DNA of 39,538 bases, from contig JAHYJC010000042.1 in assembly GCA_019429275.1 (NCBI GenBank), positions 1 through 39,538 on the forward strand. Direction: 5' to 3'. The first letter of the stretch is position 1. Each line of letters begins with the position of its first letter. Below the pieces are notes generated by a model. It saw only the letters and a list, made by a program, of their open reading frames with translations, did no database searches and was not told the origin of the DNA. The stretch is from Lentimicrobium sp. (lineage in GTDB: Bacteria > Bacteroidota > Bacteroidia > Bacteroidales > Lentimicrobiaceae). A program made the position numbers and the translations under genes. Of this stretch, positions 17,216-25,006 are shown piece after piece.

Positions 17216-18352
17216 ATGGAGATAACCCGTTTCAAAGCAGGAAAATACAATAAACAATATGGCTATTCAAGTTTCTCGCCTGAACCTGTAAACCACGAAT
17301 GGCTGGTAAGCGATGCAAAGGTAAACCGACTGCTGAATGATGCTACCAGGAAACTTGGCGAGTTGAATGCCTTTTCGATGATGATTCCCGATGTGGATTT
17401 TTTTATCCGGATGCATATCACCAAGGAAGCTACCCGGAGCAGCAGGATTGAGGGGACTCAAACCAGCATACAAGAAGCCATTCAGACTGCTGAATACATC
17501 AGCCCCGAAAAACGCGACGACTGGCAGGAGGTTCATAACTACATTGAAGCTATGAATTTTTCAATTGCGCAACTGGAGGAACTTCCAATAAGTACGCGCT
17601 TACTGAAACTAACACATGAAAAATTATTGCAGGGAGTCCGTGGCACATACAAATTGCCGGGTGAGTTTCGTACCTCGCAAAACTGGATTGGGGGCGCCAC
17701 GCTTAATGATGCAACCTATATTCCGCCTCATCACAGTGAAGTGCCCGAATTGATGAGCGATCTTGAAAAACTTTTGAATAATGAGGATTTGCAGATTCCA
17801 CCACTTATCCGAATCGGAATTGCACATTATCAGTTTGAATCCATTCACCCTTTTCTTGATGGCAATGGGAGATTAGGGCGGTTACTCATAACACTTTATC
17901 TTGTAAGCAACAAAATACTAAGCAAACCTGCATTATATCTTTCCGATTTTTTTGAACGGAATCGCTCGCATTATTACGATAATCAAACCGCGGTGAGAAC
18001 TCAGAATAATCTGGTGCAATGGTTAACATTCTTCCTGGTGGGAGTACTTGAAACTGCCGAAAATTCAATTCAGACCTTTCATGAAATTATGAAATTGCGC
18101 AGTGACCTGGAAGAGAAACGAATTATTACATTGGGCAAAAAGGTTCCGGTGGCAATGCAACTGATCAGGTATTTATACACCAAGCCTATTGTAGATGCTT
18201 CCGAAGTGGCAAAATTACTTGCCGTGAATATTTCAACAGCAAACCGGTTAATTCAGGACTTTGAGAGACTCGGAATCCTTAGCGAAAAAACAGGATTCAA
18301 AAGAAACCGCATCTTCGTTTTTGAAAATTATTTGAAATTGTTTGAGCGATAG
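17216..18352 (+). CDS. Fic-family AMPylase (Fic/DOC with C-terminal winged helix)
   Basis: Transfers AMP from ATP to a hydroxyl side chain of a target protein. The 378 residues include a Fic N-terminal domain with the inhibitory motif SSRIEG (75-80, matching [S/T]xxxE[G/N]), which marks a class II, self-inhibited Fic. The catalytic core HPFLDGNGRLGR is at 211-222 (H211 catalytic; D215, N217 and R219/R222 bind ATP and metal). A C-terminal winged helix follows (about 300-378, SEVAKLLAVNISTANRLIQDF). The ATG at 17216 was chosen; a TTG at 17192 lies inside the second operator and just past the promoter box. The gene has two palindromic operators ahead of it and is flanked by direct repeats, so it looks like a mobile cargo gene. 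No separate antitoxin gene is adjacent, as expected when inhibition is built in. Confidence 0.93.
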   Translation: MEITRFKAGKYNKQYGYSSFSPEPVNHEWLVSDAKVNRLLNDATRKLGELNAFSMMIPDVDFFIRMHITKEATRSSRIEGTQTSIQEAIQTAEYISPEKRDDWQEVHNYIEAMNFSIAQLEELPISTRLLKLTHEKLLQGVRGTYKLPGEFRTSQNWIGGATLNDATYIPPHHSEVPELMSDLEKLLNNEDLQIPPLIRIGIAHYQFESIHPFLDGNGRLGRLLITLYLVSNKILSKPALYLSDFFERNRSHYYDNQTAVRTQNNLVQWLTFFLVGVLETAENSIQTFHEIMKLRSDLEEKRIITLGKKVPVAMQLIRYLYTKPIVDASEVAKLLAVNISTANRLIQDFERLGILSEKTGFKRNRIFVFENYLKLFER

Positions 18353-18478
18353 CATCCATGGTATAATCCTTTTTATCAAGAGGTTATAGTGGTTGGTAAG
18401 TGAAGGATGAAAAGGTTGAAGGAAAAAAGAAAAGTGAATAGCGAATAACTCTTCACCATTCACTGTCCACTATGTTGC

Positions 18479-18518
18479 GCTCCCCTTACTGCTCAAAGTT
18501 GTAACCGGATGACTCTCC
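18479..18518. repeat. Right direct repeat of the Fic cassette
   Basis: Starts GCTCCCCTTACTG and continues CTCAAAGTTGTAAC and GATGACT, matching 17041-17079. The rest of the 345-bp spacer 18353-18697 holds no recognisable gene; it contains the low-complexity motif TTCACCATTCACTGTCCAC seen often in Bacteroidota spacers. Confidence 0.6.
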
Positions 18519-18697
18519 GCTAATTTTATTAAAACATTGATATGGTGAACACTAAAAAATGAATTTTATTACAGGCTGTGCAACTCATGCTAAAAAAATC
18601 ACCGGCAGGCAGGTCATTATGACCGGCGTGTCCCCTCGGACAATAATTTCTGCAATAACAAGTTAGTTTCTTATTATTAACCAAATCATTTTCAGAC

Positions 18698-19050
18698 ATG
18701 ATTAAGACCATCAAGATCACTTCAATCATTTCCATGGTTTTTTGCTGATCGGCTTGTTTTTCAAAACAATGCACTGGCCGGGCGCAGAGGTTCTGCTGAT
18801 CTGCAGAACATTATCAGGAATCTTACTTTTCATAACGCTTCTTGCCGGCATACCCTCAAAGCTTTCAGGAGGAATAGAGAAGTTAAGTATTATTGCGGCT
18901 TCGCTGACATTGATCGTGGGCTTGTCAGCTTTTTTATTTAAAGCCCTGCGCTGGCCCGGAGCTGAAATTTTGGTCTGGATTGCTGATATCGGCATCCTAT
19001 TTTCCACGATCACAATCCTTATTGACGGATATCGCGAAAATTGGGACTGA
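18698..19050 (+). pseudogene. GldL-like small membrane protein, -1 frameshift
   Basis: With one T added to the T6 at 18738-18743 the frame runs from the ATG at 18698 (MIKTIKITSIISMVFLLIGL) to the TGA at 19048-19050, giving 117 residues. It has four hydrophobic segments and two copies of the GldL-type motif: FKTMHWPGAE and FKALRWPGAE. GldL itself is a T9SS/gliding motor subunit, but short proteins carrying only this repeat are common in Bacteroidota and of unknown role. As read, only the part from about 18742 is open, starting at a TTG. The single lesion is a homopolymer indel, so an assembly error is possible. It lies between the Fic cassette and the second GIY-YIG copy. Confidence 0.75.
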
Positions 19051-19130
19051 AAATAATCGCTGCTTTTTTCGCACTTATTCTCCTGTTAATTATAATCCTG
19101 TTAAAGTATGTTGATTGGATTATTCAATAA
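19041..19130 (+). CDS. Very small membrane protein, 29 aa (tentative)
   Basis: From a TTG at 19041, overlapping the end of the GldL-like gene by 10 bp, a 29-codon frame encodes GLKIIAAFFALILLLIII followed by LLKYVDWIIQ. This is one membrane helix with an aromatic/charged end. The tight overlap and the strongly hydrophobic content suggest translational coupling to the preceding gene. No homologue is recognised and the start codon is weak. Confidence 0.35.
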   Translation: MGLKIIAAFFALILLLIIILLKYVDWIIQ

Positions 19131-19307
19131 TTCCCTGGACAAAAAGGGTTTCTGACCACTTGTCGCCGGTTGGGGCTGACCACACCCGTTGAATAGGCTG
19201 GTCAATTGTATCAAACATTGGTAGTAATTTACAGCAACCTTACAGCGTCTTTGTTAAGATTGACTTTGCTGCCGGGAATAGTTGCAACCACGGCAACCTT
19301 TGGTAGA

Positions 19308-19343
19308 AAAGAACAAGCCGGCAGAAATGTCGGCTTGTTCTTT
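19308..19343 (-). terminator. Strong hairpin terminator after pseudo-tRNA B
   Basis: AAAGAACAAGCCG (19308-19320) and CGGCTTGTTCTTT (19331-19343) form a perfect 13-bp stem. On the minus strand it immediately follows the pseudo-tRNA 3' end, as a tRNA terminator would. The spacer 19131-19307 shows no gene. Confidence 0.8.
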
Positions 19344-19347
19344 AATG

Positions 19348-19451
19348 CTCCCCCTGCTAGATCCCGGATCGCTCCACTCCCGGGACGACCCTCTGATTAA
19401 TTCCGAAGCTTCGTCCCGTACCTACGGGATAACCAACTGAGCCATGGGGAG
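19348..19451 (-). pseudogene. tRNA-Asn-derived pseudo-tRNA (copy B)
   Basis: On the minus strand CTCCCCAT is followed by GGCTCAGTTGGTTA (D-arm), TTAATCAGAGGGTCG (anticodon 3' half and variable region) and CTAGCAGGGGGAG (T-stem 3' side and acceptor). All three blocks match the intact tRNA-Asn at 19748-19821. Two palindromic pieces replace the missing parts: TCCCGTA/GG/TACGGGA plus CGAAGCTTCG, and a TCCCGG...CCGGGA stem. CTCCCC still pairs with GGGGAG at the ends. The anticodon is lost. The first 30 nt double as the 3' end of the GIY-YIG gene. Confidence 0.75.
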
Positions 19452-19709
19452 ATCAACCTTTTCATTTGCGCAGATTCTGTCAATAAAGGTACGGGATTTC
19501 TGGTTTTTGATAAATTTCTCAACATTCATTGCAACTTTTCTTTCTTCGGAAACTTCAAAGAGAGCAATCAATTTCCATGGGCGATGTTTTGAAGTATAGG
19601 TAGGATGATCTGATGAATTGTGCTCTTCAATCCTGCGGGCAAAATCATCTGTATGGCCCACATAGTAGTGGCCATCGGCAATGGATTCGAGAATGTAGAT
19701 GAAAAACAT
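19422..19709 (-). CDS. GIY-YIG nuclease-like protein, copy B
   Basis: Its 95 residues and its DNA are identical to copy A at 16716-17003. This copy keeps the whole context: intact tRNA-Asn, hairpin, nuclease gene and pseudo-tRNA, all on the minus strand and within about 475 bp. The start is 37 bp past the tRNA end, behind the tRNA's terminator. The stop TAG lies in the first palindrome of the pseudo-tRNA (ATCCCGTAG). Outside the gene the two copies differ at several positions in 70 bp, so the coding part is more conserved than its edges. Confidence 0.9.
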   Translation of the reverse strand: MFFIYILESIADGHYYVGHTDDFARRIEEHNSSDHPTYTSKHRPWKLIALFEVSEERKVAMNVEKFIKNQKSRTFIDRICANEKVDLPMAQLVIP

Positions 19710-19720
19710 GATGATATAAA

Positions 19721-19743
19721 AAAAGCCGGATTGACCGGCTTTT
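19721..19743 (-). terminator. Hairpin terminator of tRNA-Asn
   Basis: AAAAGCCGG and CCGGCTTTT around a 5-nt loop, 5 bp past the tRNA 3' end, followed on the minus strand by a T run. Confidence 0.8.
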
Positions 19744-19747
19744 ATTG

Positions 19748-19821
19748 CTCCCCCTGCTAGACTTGAACTAGCGACCCTCTGATTAACAGTCAGATGCTCT
19801 AACCAACTGAGCTAAGGAGGA
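19748..19821 (-). tRNA. tRNA-Asn (anticodon GTT)
   Basis: A full cloverleaf of 74 nt can be drawn: acceptor TCCTCCT/AGGGGGA, D-stem GCTC/GAGC, anticodon stem TCTGA/TCAGA around loop CTGTTAA (anticodon GTT), variable loop GGGTC, and T-stem GCTAG/CTAGC with loop TTCAAGT. The discriminator is G, and CCA is not encoded. It is the intact parent of the tRNA-like fragments at 16640-16745, 17039-17053 and 19348-19451. Confidence 0.97.
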
Positions 19822-19842
19822 ATTTTCCCCGAATTGGGACTG

Positions 19843-19872
19843 CAAAATTAAACCTAAATTTTAAATAAACAA
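19843..19872 (-). promoter_or_regulatory. Promoter of tRNA-Asn
   Basis: On the minus strand TTG (19870-19872), 19 nt and TAATTTTG (19843-19850) fit the Bacteroidota consensus. The box ends 22 bp before the mature tRNA 5' end. Confidence 0.75.
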
Positions 19873-19911
19873 GTACCTATTAAAATTTTTCTTTCTTTTT
19901 AATTACCGCGT

Positions 19912-22095
19912 CTATTTCTTCACAACAAGCTTAACCACTTTTTTGCCACCTGAATATAAATGAATCAGGTAGGTGCCGGGCTCCAGGCGGCTCACATCGA
20001 TAGAATTTCCGGGGGTAACATACCGATGAACCAGATTTCCTGATAAAGAATAAATTTCGGCCGAGTTAATTCTGTTTCCTTTAAAGTAAAGCAGGTTGGC
20101 AACAGGGTTGGGATAAAGCGCAATGCCTGAATCAGGAAGTTTTTCTATTTCTGTGTCCAGAAAGATTACTTCCTGAACATCAGCTCCATCAACAACCACA
20201 GTGCCGTCTAAGGCAATACCCAGTACAGCAATGGTTGCTGTGTATGGATAACTGCCATTTTCCAGCTGAATGACAGCCGTTCCTTCCTGGTTGGTGTAAA
20301 GCAATTCACCATTGATAAGTATTTCGACGCCTTCAAGAAAGCCGATATCAGAATTTACAATAAAAGTTACGGTGTAAAGGGTTATGATGCTGTTCAACTG
20401 GACATCAACCGAAGTATTGGCACCGTCAATAACTGCATTCCCCTCAACGCTTTCGTAACCTTCTTTTGAAACCAGGTAGCTATATGTTCCGTTGCCCAGC
20501 ATGATGCTTGCCGTTCCATTGGCACCGGTGTACAAAAGTTGTGAGTCAACTGATATTTCTGCACTTTCCAGTGGAATCATATTCTCATCATGCACATAAA
20601 AGGTAAGTTCATAGTTTCCTGAACTAAGGGTAACGTTTACAAGGTTTGTGCCGGGTTCAACTGTGAAACTTCCGTTGTAAATGTCGTATCCTGCAAGACT
20701 TGCAGTAAATGTATAATTCCCCGGTGGTATCATCTCCCAAACACTTCCGTTGGCATTGGTATAAAGTGTATTGTCAAATCCGGCAATATTGATTTCAACC
20801 CCTGCCAGCGGATTGCCTGATGCATCCTGAACGGCGAAAAACGTCTGATAAGCACAGGAAGGCATAAAATTCACCCGGCCCAATGCAGGGTTGTCGACCA
20901 CATGGAACACCACGGTCTCAATGCTGGCCGAATCCTGTGCCGGAACGCCCCAGCAATTGTACATGGCCTGTTGGGTTACCGGACCGTTGTTGTAAAGGTC
21001 ATATAAAATACCACCGTTGCCGTTGTTGTAGAACTGGTTGCCTCCGGGATTGAAATTAAAGGCAGATGCATCGCCCATATTTACATTCGGGTAGCCGATG
21101 ATGGTAATTCCCCACAAATTACCGCTGATCACATTGCCGGTAACAACCGCGTTCTGGATGGAGGAGGCACTACTTGCAGTGAAGTTTATTCCACTTCCCC
21201 CGAGATTCGGCTCGTTCTGTATGTTGTTGTCGGTTATGGTATTATAACGAATGGCTCCGTTAATCGGACTTCCTGTAAGGGTAATGCCATATCGGTTCTG
21301 GTCAATAAAGTTGGAATCGATAACCACGTTGCCGGCCACGCCCACCAGCGATGAGTAGGCAATACCTCCGGCCTGGGTACTTCCATTGCCGATAACTGTA
21401 TTACCGACAATAAAAGTGGTGTCACTGGCACCCGAAGGCCCCATATTGATCTGGGGGCGGTTTGAATTCTCAACCGTATTTCCGAAAATATAATTATTGC
21501 GGATATTTGCCCTGCACGGAATATTTGAACCTGAAGCTATGGCTCCGCGCTGGTTGAAAAGAAATGTACAATTGGTCACATCGGTATTGCCCGACAGGTC
21601 GAGTGCGGCACTTGAAGCATAAGAACCATCACTGGATCCGGCTTTGTAGTAGTTTTTGTAAAAGGTGCTGCCGTGAATTGAAAACGTTCCGGTTTGTACA
21701 CGCACTCCGCCGCCAAAAGCAAAGGTTACGTTCCTGATTTGGGTGACATGATCGGTCACCAGTTTGAGTCCGCGCCACTTGTTTGCTGAAGTACTGTCGA
21801 TGGCGGTAAACACTGATTGTAAAGGAGAATTTATATTCAGCGTTCCCGACGACTCAATGCCGGCCAGATCGTGAAAGAGGATGGTAACGTCTGAAAGAAT
21901 ATTGATTGCATCAGCAGGGGCAATAATAATGGTGGTGGTTATTTCATACTCATCCCCATTCCAGATAACGGCCCCGGCCGAATTCTGAACAAGGTCGTTC
22001 AGATTCCAGTTTACACCGGTACCTGGTGTGCTGTACTGAGCCTGTGCATAAAAGCTGAGAATTGAAACAAAAAGCAGGGTAAAAATTTTCTTCAT
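19912..22095 (-). CDS. Secreted right-handed beta-helix protein with carboxypeptidase-regulatory-like repeats and T9SS sorting domain
   Basis: About 727 residues from the ATG at 22093-22095. The ATG at 22209 would add 38 residues before the signal peptide MKKIFTLLFVSILSFYAQAQ. Residues from about 50 to 390 are a parallel beta-helix: repeated short strands with N-rich turns (GNTVIGNGS, SNFIDQNRYGITLTG, YNTITDNNIQNEPNLGGSG). Three copies of a CarboxypepD-reg/PEGA-like fold of about 70 residues follow (PLAGVEINIAG...TNANGSVWEM; PLESAEISVDS...TGANGTASIM; LEGVEILINGE...TNQEGTAVIQ). A T9SS sorting domain (ALYPNPVANLLYFKGN to VVKLVVKK) ends it. It is probably a surface polysaccharide-binding or structural protein; no catalytic residues were identified. 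A TATCTTTG box lies upstream at 22217-22224. Confidence 0.9.
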   Translation of the reverse strand: MKKIFTLLFVSILSFYAQAQYSTPGTGVNWNLNDLVQNSAGAVIWNGDEYEITTTIIIAPADAINILSDVTILFHDLAGIESSGTLNINSPLQSVFTAIDSTSANKWRGLKLVTDHVTQIRNVTFAFGGGVRVQTGTFSIHGSTFYKNYYKAGSSDGSYASSAALDLSGNTDVTNCTFLFNQRGAIASGSNIPCRANIRNNYIFGNTVENSNRPQINMGPSGASDTTFIVGNTVIGNGSTQAGGIAYSSLVGVAGNVVIDSNFIDQNRYGITLTGSPINGAIRYNTITDNNIQNEPNLGGSGINFTASSASSIQNAVVTGNVISGNLWGITIIGYPNVNMGDASAFNFNPGGNQFYNNGNGGILYDLYNNGPVTQQAMYNCWGVPAQDSASIETVVFHVVDNPALGRVNFMPSCAYQTFFAVQDASGNPLAGVEINIAGFDNTLYTNANGSVWEMIPPGNYTFTASLAGYDIYNGSFTVEPGTNLVNVTLSSGNYELTFYVHDENMIPLESAEISVDSQLLYTGANGTASIMLGNGTYSYLVSKEGYESVEGNAVIDGANTSVDVQLNSIITLYTVTFIVNSDIGFLEGVEILINGELLYTNQEGTAVIQLENGSYPYTATIAVLGIALDGTVVVDGADVQEVIFLDTEIEKLPDSGIALYPNPVANLLYFKGNRINSAEIYSLSGNLVHRYVTPGNSIDVSRLEPGTYLIHLYSGGKKVVKLVVKK

Positions 22096-22216
22096 GGTAC
22101 TCGGGATTGAATTGATAAAATGAGTGTCTGAGGTGATAATTTGAACTTTCCAAAAAACAAAATACCGCCCCTGTTTTGAACGGTCAGTAGCAAGCGAATA
22201 AATGATCATTGATTTG

Positions 22217-22224
22217 CAAAGATA
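22217..22224 (-). promoter_or_regulatory. -7 box of the beta-helix protein gene
   Basis: TATCTTTG on the minus strand matches TAnnTTTG. It lies upstream of the chosen ATG at 22095 and also upstream of the alternative at 22209. No clear TTG partner is seen. Confidence 0.4.
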
Positions 22225-22321
22225 CGGAATCTATTCCCCTGAATGGATTACATGCCCGAAAAATTCAGATCTCATGCTGAATACAAAAAGAAAAAGCAAA
22301 AAGCAAATCCGGCTAATGTTG

Positions 22322-22329
22322 TAACTTTG
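22322..22329 (+). promoter_or_regulatory. -7 box of tal
   Basis: TAACTTTG lies 19 bp before the tal ATG, a spacing that fits a very short leader. Confidence 0.5.
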
Positions 22330-22348
22330 TTTTTCAAAATTTCAACAC

Positions 22349-23311
22349 ATGAATGCGCTCGAACAATTAAAAAAGTACACCCGGGTAGTGGCCGACACCG
22401 GCGATTTCGAATCCATGAAAGCCTATCTTCCGGTGGATGCCACAACCAATCCCTCGCTCATTTATGCTTCGGCCAAAGATGAAAAATACCGTCACCTGGC
22501 TGCATCGGCCGCCACTGAAGCCAAAAAGCTGAGTAATGATTCTGAACTTCAGTTGTCGCTTTGTCTCGACAGGGTTGCTGTTAATTTCGGACTCGAAATC
22601 CTGAAAATTGTTCCGGGCAGGGTAAGTACCGAAGTGGATGCCCGATTAACTTTTGACACCGGGGGCACCATCGCCAAAGCCAGAGAACTCATCAGGCTTT
22701 ACGAGGCTGCAGGTATCGACCGCAAGCGCATTCTGATAAAGGTGGCTGCCACCTGGGAAGGGATAAAAGCCGCAGAAGTCCTTGAAAAAGAAGGAATTCA
22801 CTGCAATCTTACCCTTTTGTTTTCACTGATTCAGGCTGTTGCCTGTGCCGAAGCAGGCGTTAAACTCATTTCACCATTTGTCGGCCGAATCCTCGACTGG
22901 TATAAGAAAGAGCAAAACTTCAACTCCACCGACCCCAAAGAAGATCCCGGTGTGGTTTCGGTAAAGGAGATTTACAACTATTACAAAAAATATGGTTACA
23001 CCACCGAAGTCATGGGAGCCAGTTTCCGCAATATGGGCGAAATCAAGGCTCTTGCCGGATGCGATTTGCTGACCATTGCCCCTTCTCTGCTGAGACAACT
23101 CGAAGATTTACTTGAAACCCTTGAACTGCAACTCGATGCAGGAAAAGCACGGGAAATGAATATTCACCGCATTCCCTGCGATGAAAAGAACTTCCGCTGG
23201 CTGCTGAACGAAGATGCCATGGCAACAGAAAAACTGGCCGAAGGCATCCGCAAATTTACCCTCGACCTGATCAGGCTTGAAGAATTTCTGAAAAAAGAAT
23301 TCCTTGCCTGA
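22349..23311 (+). CDS. tal: Transaldolase
   Basis: Moves a dihydroxyacetone unit between sugar phosphates (sedoheptulose-7-P + glyceraldehyde-3-P to erythrose-4-P + fructose-6-P) in the non-oxidative pentose phosphate pathway, in the cytosol. At 320 residues it is the long, E. coli TalA/TalB-like type. Visible signatures are DATTNPSLI (30-38), the Schiff-base Lys in [13 protein letters not shown] (K131) and [13 protein letters not shown]16 near the N-terminus (VVADTGDF) matches the catalytic Asp. It is transcribed alone and diverges from the beta-helix protein gene, with its promoter in the shared spacer. It is the first core gene seen going rightward, surrounded by accessory genes. Confidence 0.96.
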   Translation: MNALEQLKKYTRVVADTGDFESMKAYLPVDATTNPSLIYASAKDEKYRHLAASAATEAKKLSNDSELQLSLCLDRVAVNFGLEILKIVPGRVSTEVDARLTFDTGGTIAKARELIRLYEAAGIDRKRILIKVAATWEGIKAAEVLEKEGIHCNLTLLFSLIQAVACAEAGVKLISPFVGRILDWYKKEQNFNSTDPKEDPGVVSVKEIYNYYKKYGYTTEVMGASFRNMGEIKALAGCDLLTIAPSLLRQLEDLLETLELQLDAGKAREMNIHRIPCDEKNFRWLLNEDAMATEKLAEGIRKFTLDLIRLEEFLKKEFLA

Positions 23312-23689
23312 TGCCATTGAAGTCTCTCTGGCAATACAGGTTAAACCCCATGTGCAAAATGATTTTCGCAGCATTTTGAATTCTAGGATTTCCATAAAAT
23401 TACTAAGATCAGGAAATTCTATTGGCGGATATGTTCTTGAAGCACAATAGGCAGAGTGATGAGTTGATTTCGTGAAAATAAATGAAAGTTGATTAAAAAT
23501 ATACTTATGCTATTCATAACAAACAGGTTTATTTTTCTTTTATATGACGACCTCTGATTATGCGGATGGAACGTAGAGGGCAGCTTCGCCAGGATAAAAA
23601 CAAAGGCTAATTTTCATTATTGTTCAGCAAATAGCCCGAAATATTTTATTTAACAGGAGTGTTATGATAATATTAACGCCTCAAAGAAT
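23312..23689. other. Intergenic, no gene seen
   Basis: A/T-rich spacer between tal and the terminator of the next minus-strand gene. No coding-like frame, tRNA or repeat could be identified on either strand. Confidence 0.6.
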
Positions 23690-23725
23690 AAAAGAGGCTG
23701 TCATTTATTTGCGACAGCCTCTTTT
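23690..23725 (-). terminator. Strong hairpin terminator
   Basis: AAAAGAGGCTGTC and GACAGCCTCTTTT form a perfect 13-bp stem around a 10-nt loop, 61 bp past the stop of the minus-strand lipoprotein gene. The flanking A and T runs let it work in both directions, so it may serve tal as well. Confidence 0.85.
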
Positions 23726-23785
23726 ACATATTTGAAATAGCATTGCCAAGTCATAATTTTAGTTTTTGTTCAATTAATTATTGAA

Positions 23786-24580
23786 TTATTCATATGGAGG
23801 ATAGGTTACCTTGACATAGTCGTGGTATGCATGGGCTCTAGGCTCAGGAGACAGGTGTCCTAAAACCACATGATTACCTCTTAGCATAGCAGAATTCAAT
23901 TTATAATGCGGTCTCCAGATGGTATTGTTATCAAGCTTAAAAGTTACATAATGACTCTCATCAACAATTATAGACATTTTGTGCCAGGTGCCTGATATAA
24001 TATCTACCGGAAAAGTGTAACGTCCTGAATATACATATTTCCCGCTTTGTGTATATGCTTTCATTACAACAAAAGTTTTGTTCTGGAATTGAGGAGGAAT
24101 ATGCGGAACATCTTTCCCGATGTACATAAGCCGCATAGATATTCCGGTTGTGCTTATTCCAGGAGAAACGGACACACCAATTTCAGGGCATACCACAATT
24201 CCTTCGTTTGATAAAACGTTTATGCAAACTTCTGATTCTATACAATAACCATAAGAAGAACTAACCATGGCCTTAGAAACAGCATAGCTACCCCATGGAG
24301 ATATTCCTCTATTTTCAACCAACCCTTTTCTTCCGCAAGCATTCATAATCCAACAGGGCTGTGGAGTGCCATTCAGGCTCCATGCTGCGGCGAAATCTTC
24401 AGCTGAATTAAAAGAGTCAATCCATTCCGGACCTTTAACCATAGCCAGTGTTTCGGTTGTTGATTCGGTAATTTCAGAATTCTGTTGTAACGATGGAGTT
24501 ACAACCTCATCTTTTGTGCATGCTGTAAACAAAAAGGAGCCTGCCAGCAATGCAATACTCAGGCATTTTAAAGTTTTCAT
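23786..24580 (-). CDS. Putative lipoprotein with concanavalin-like (LamG-type) fold
   Basis: 264 residues. The type II signal peptide is MKTLKCLSIALLAGSFLFTAC, with the lipobox FTAC placing Cys at 21. A Ser/Thr-rich linker precedes a beta-rich domain with WHKMSIIVDESHYVTFKLDN, a pattern typical of LamG/laminin-like and glycoside-hydrolase-16-like jelly rolls. No GH16 ExDxxE motif is present, so catalysis is unlikely. The C-terminus (HAYHDYVKVTYPPYE) resembles the last strand of such domains. It is most likely a surface lipoprotein binding a polymer. It has its own terminator and no evident operon partner. Confidence 0.8.
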   Translation of the reverse strand: MKTLKCLSIALLAGSFLFTACTKDEVVTPSLQQNSEITESTTETLAMVKGPEWIDSFNSAEDFAAAWSLNGTPQPCWIMNACGRKGLVENRGISPWGSYAVSKAMVSSSYGYCIESEVCINVLSNEGIVVCPEIGVSVSPGISTTGISMRLMYIGKDVPHIPPQFQNKTFVVMKAYTQSGKYVYSGRYTFPVDIISGTWHKMSIIVDESHYVTFKLDNNTIWRPHYKLNSAMLRGNHVVLGHLSPEPRAHAYHDYVKVTYPPYE

Positions 24581-24806
24581 GGCTTATATTTTTTAGTTTT
24601 AAAACAGATTCAATTATTCAGTTATTCAGTCCTTTTTGATAGGATCACTTTTTTTGTGTGTTGTAAAAGTGTTGTATTAAAATTTATCGGGCAATTGGCT
24701 GGATTATGGAGGCCGTGCCGAAAAGCTTTGCCATGTTAGTTTTCTCATGGGCTATGTGTTTTTGAGGTTAAAGGTTTTTTTTAAACCCTTTAAAATTTTA
24801 AAAATA

Positions 24807-24908
24807 TCAGAACAGGAAAATTGCAAGGATCGCCAGAATGATTAAAAACAAGAAAGCAAGAAACGATCCGGTGGCCTTGCTATTAATGTAATGTTTAAAT
24901 GTTTCCAT
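24807..24908 (-). CDS. Small single-pass membrane protein, 33 aa (tentative)
   Basis: An ATG at 24906-24908 opens a 33-codon frame: METFKHYINSKATG followed by a very hydrophobic stretch of about 19 residues (SFLAFLFLIILAILAIFLF) and a TGA. The polar, charged head and single helix look designed rather than random, and the frame is bounded by non-coding sequence on both sides. The rest of the spacer (24581-25006) contains no other candidate. Homologues are not recognised. Confidence 0.45.
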   Translation of the reverse strand: METFKHYINSKATGSFLAFLFLIILAILAIFLF

Positions 24909-25006
24909 AGCTTTGGGAGTTAAGTGGTTCTTCAAAGATGTAATCGAAATCCTCTTTTTAGAATATAAAGATAGTTCACTGAAAAAGCAGAAATGAAAGA
25001 GATTCC

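Noticed and set aside
19206-19400. 64-residue plus-strand frame across the terminator and pseudo-tRNA
   Set aside because: It runs through a hairpin terminator and the tRNA-derived palindromes; no protein pattern.
16640-19821. Ordinary integrase-encoded tRNA island
   Set aside because: Direct repeats of the tRNA 3' end exist, but no tyrosine or serine integrase gene is in the window, so a standard island cannot be claimed.
23312-23689. Hidden gene or RNA between tal and the terminator
   Set aside because: No conserved motif, hairpin or coding frame found on either strand.
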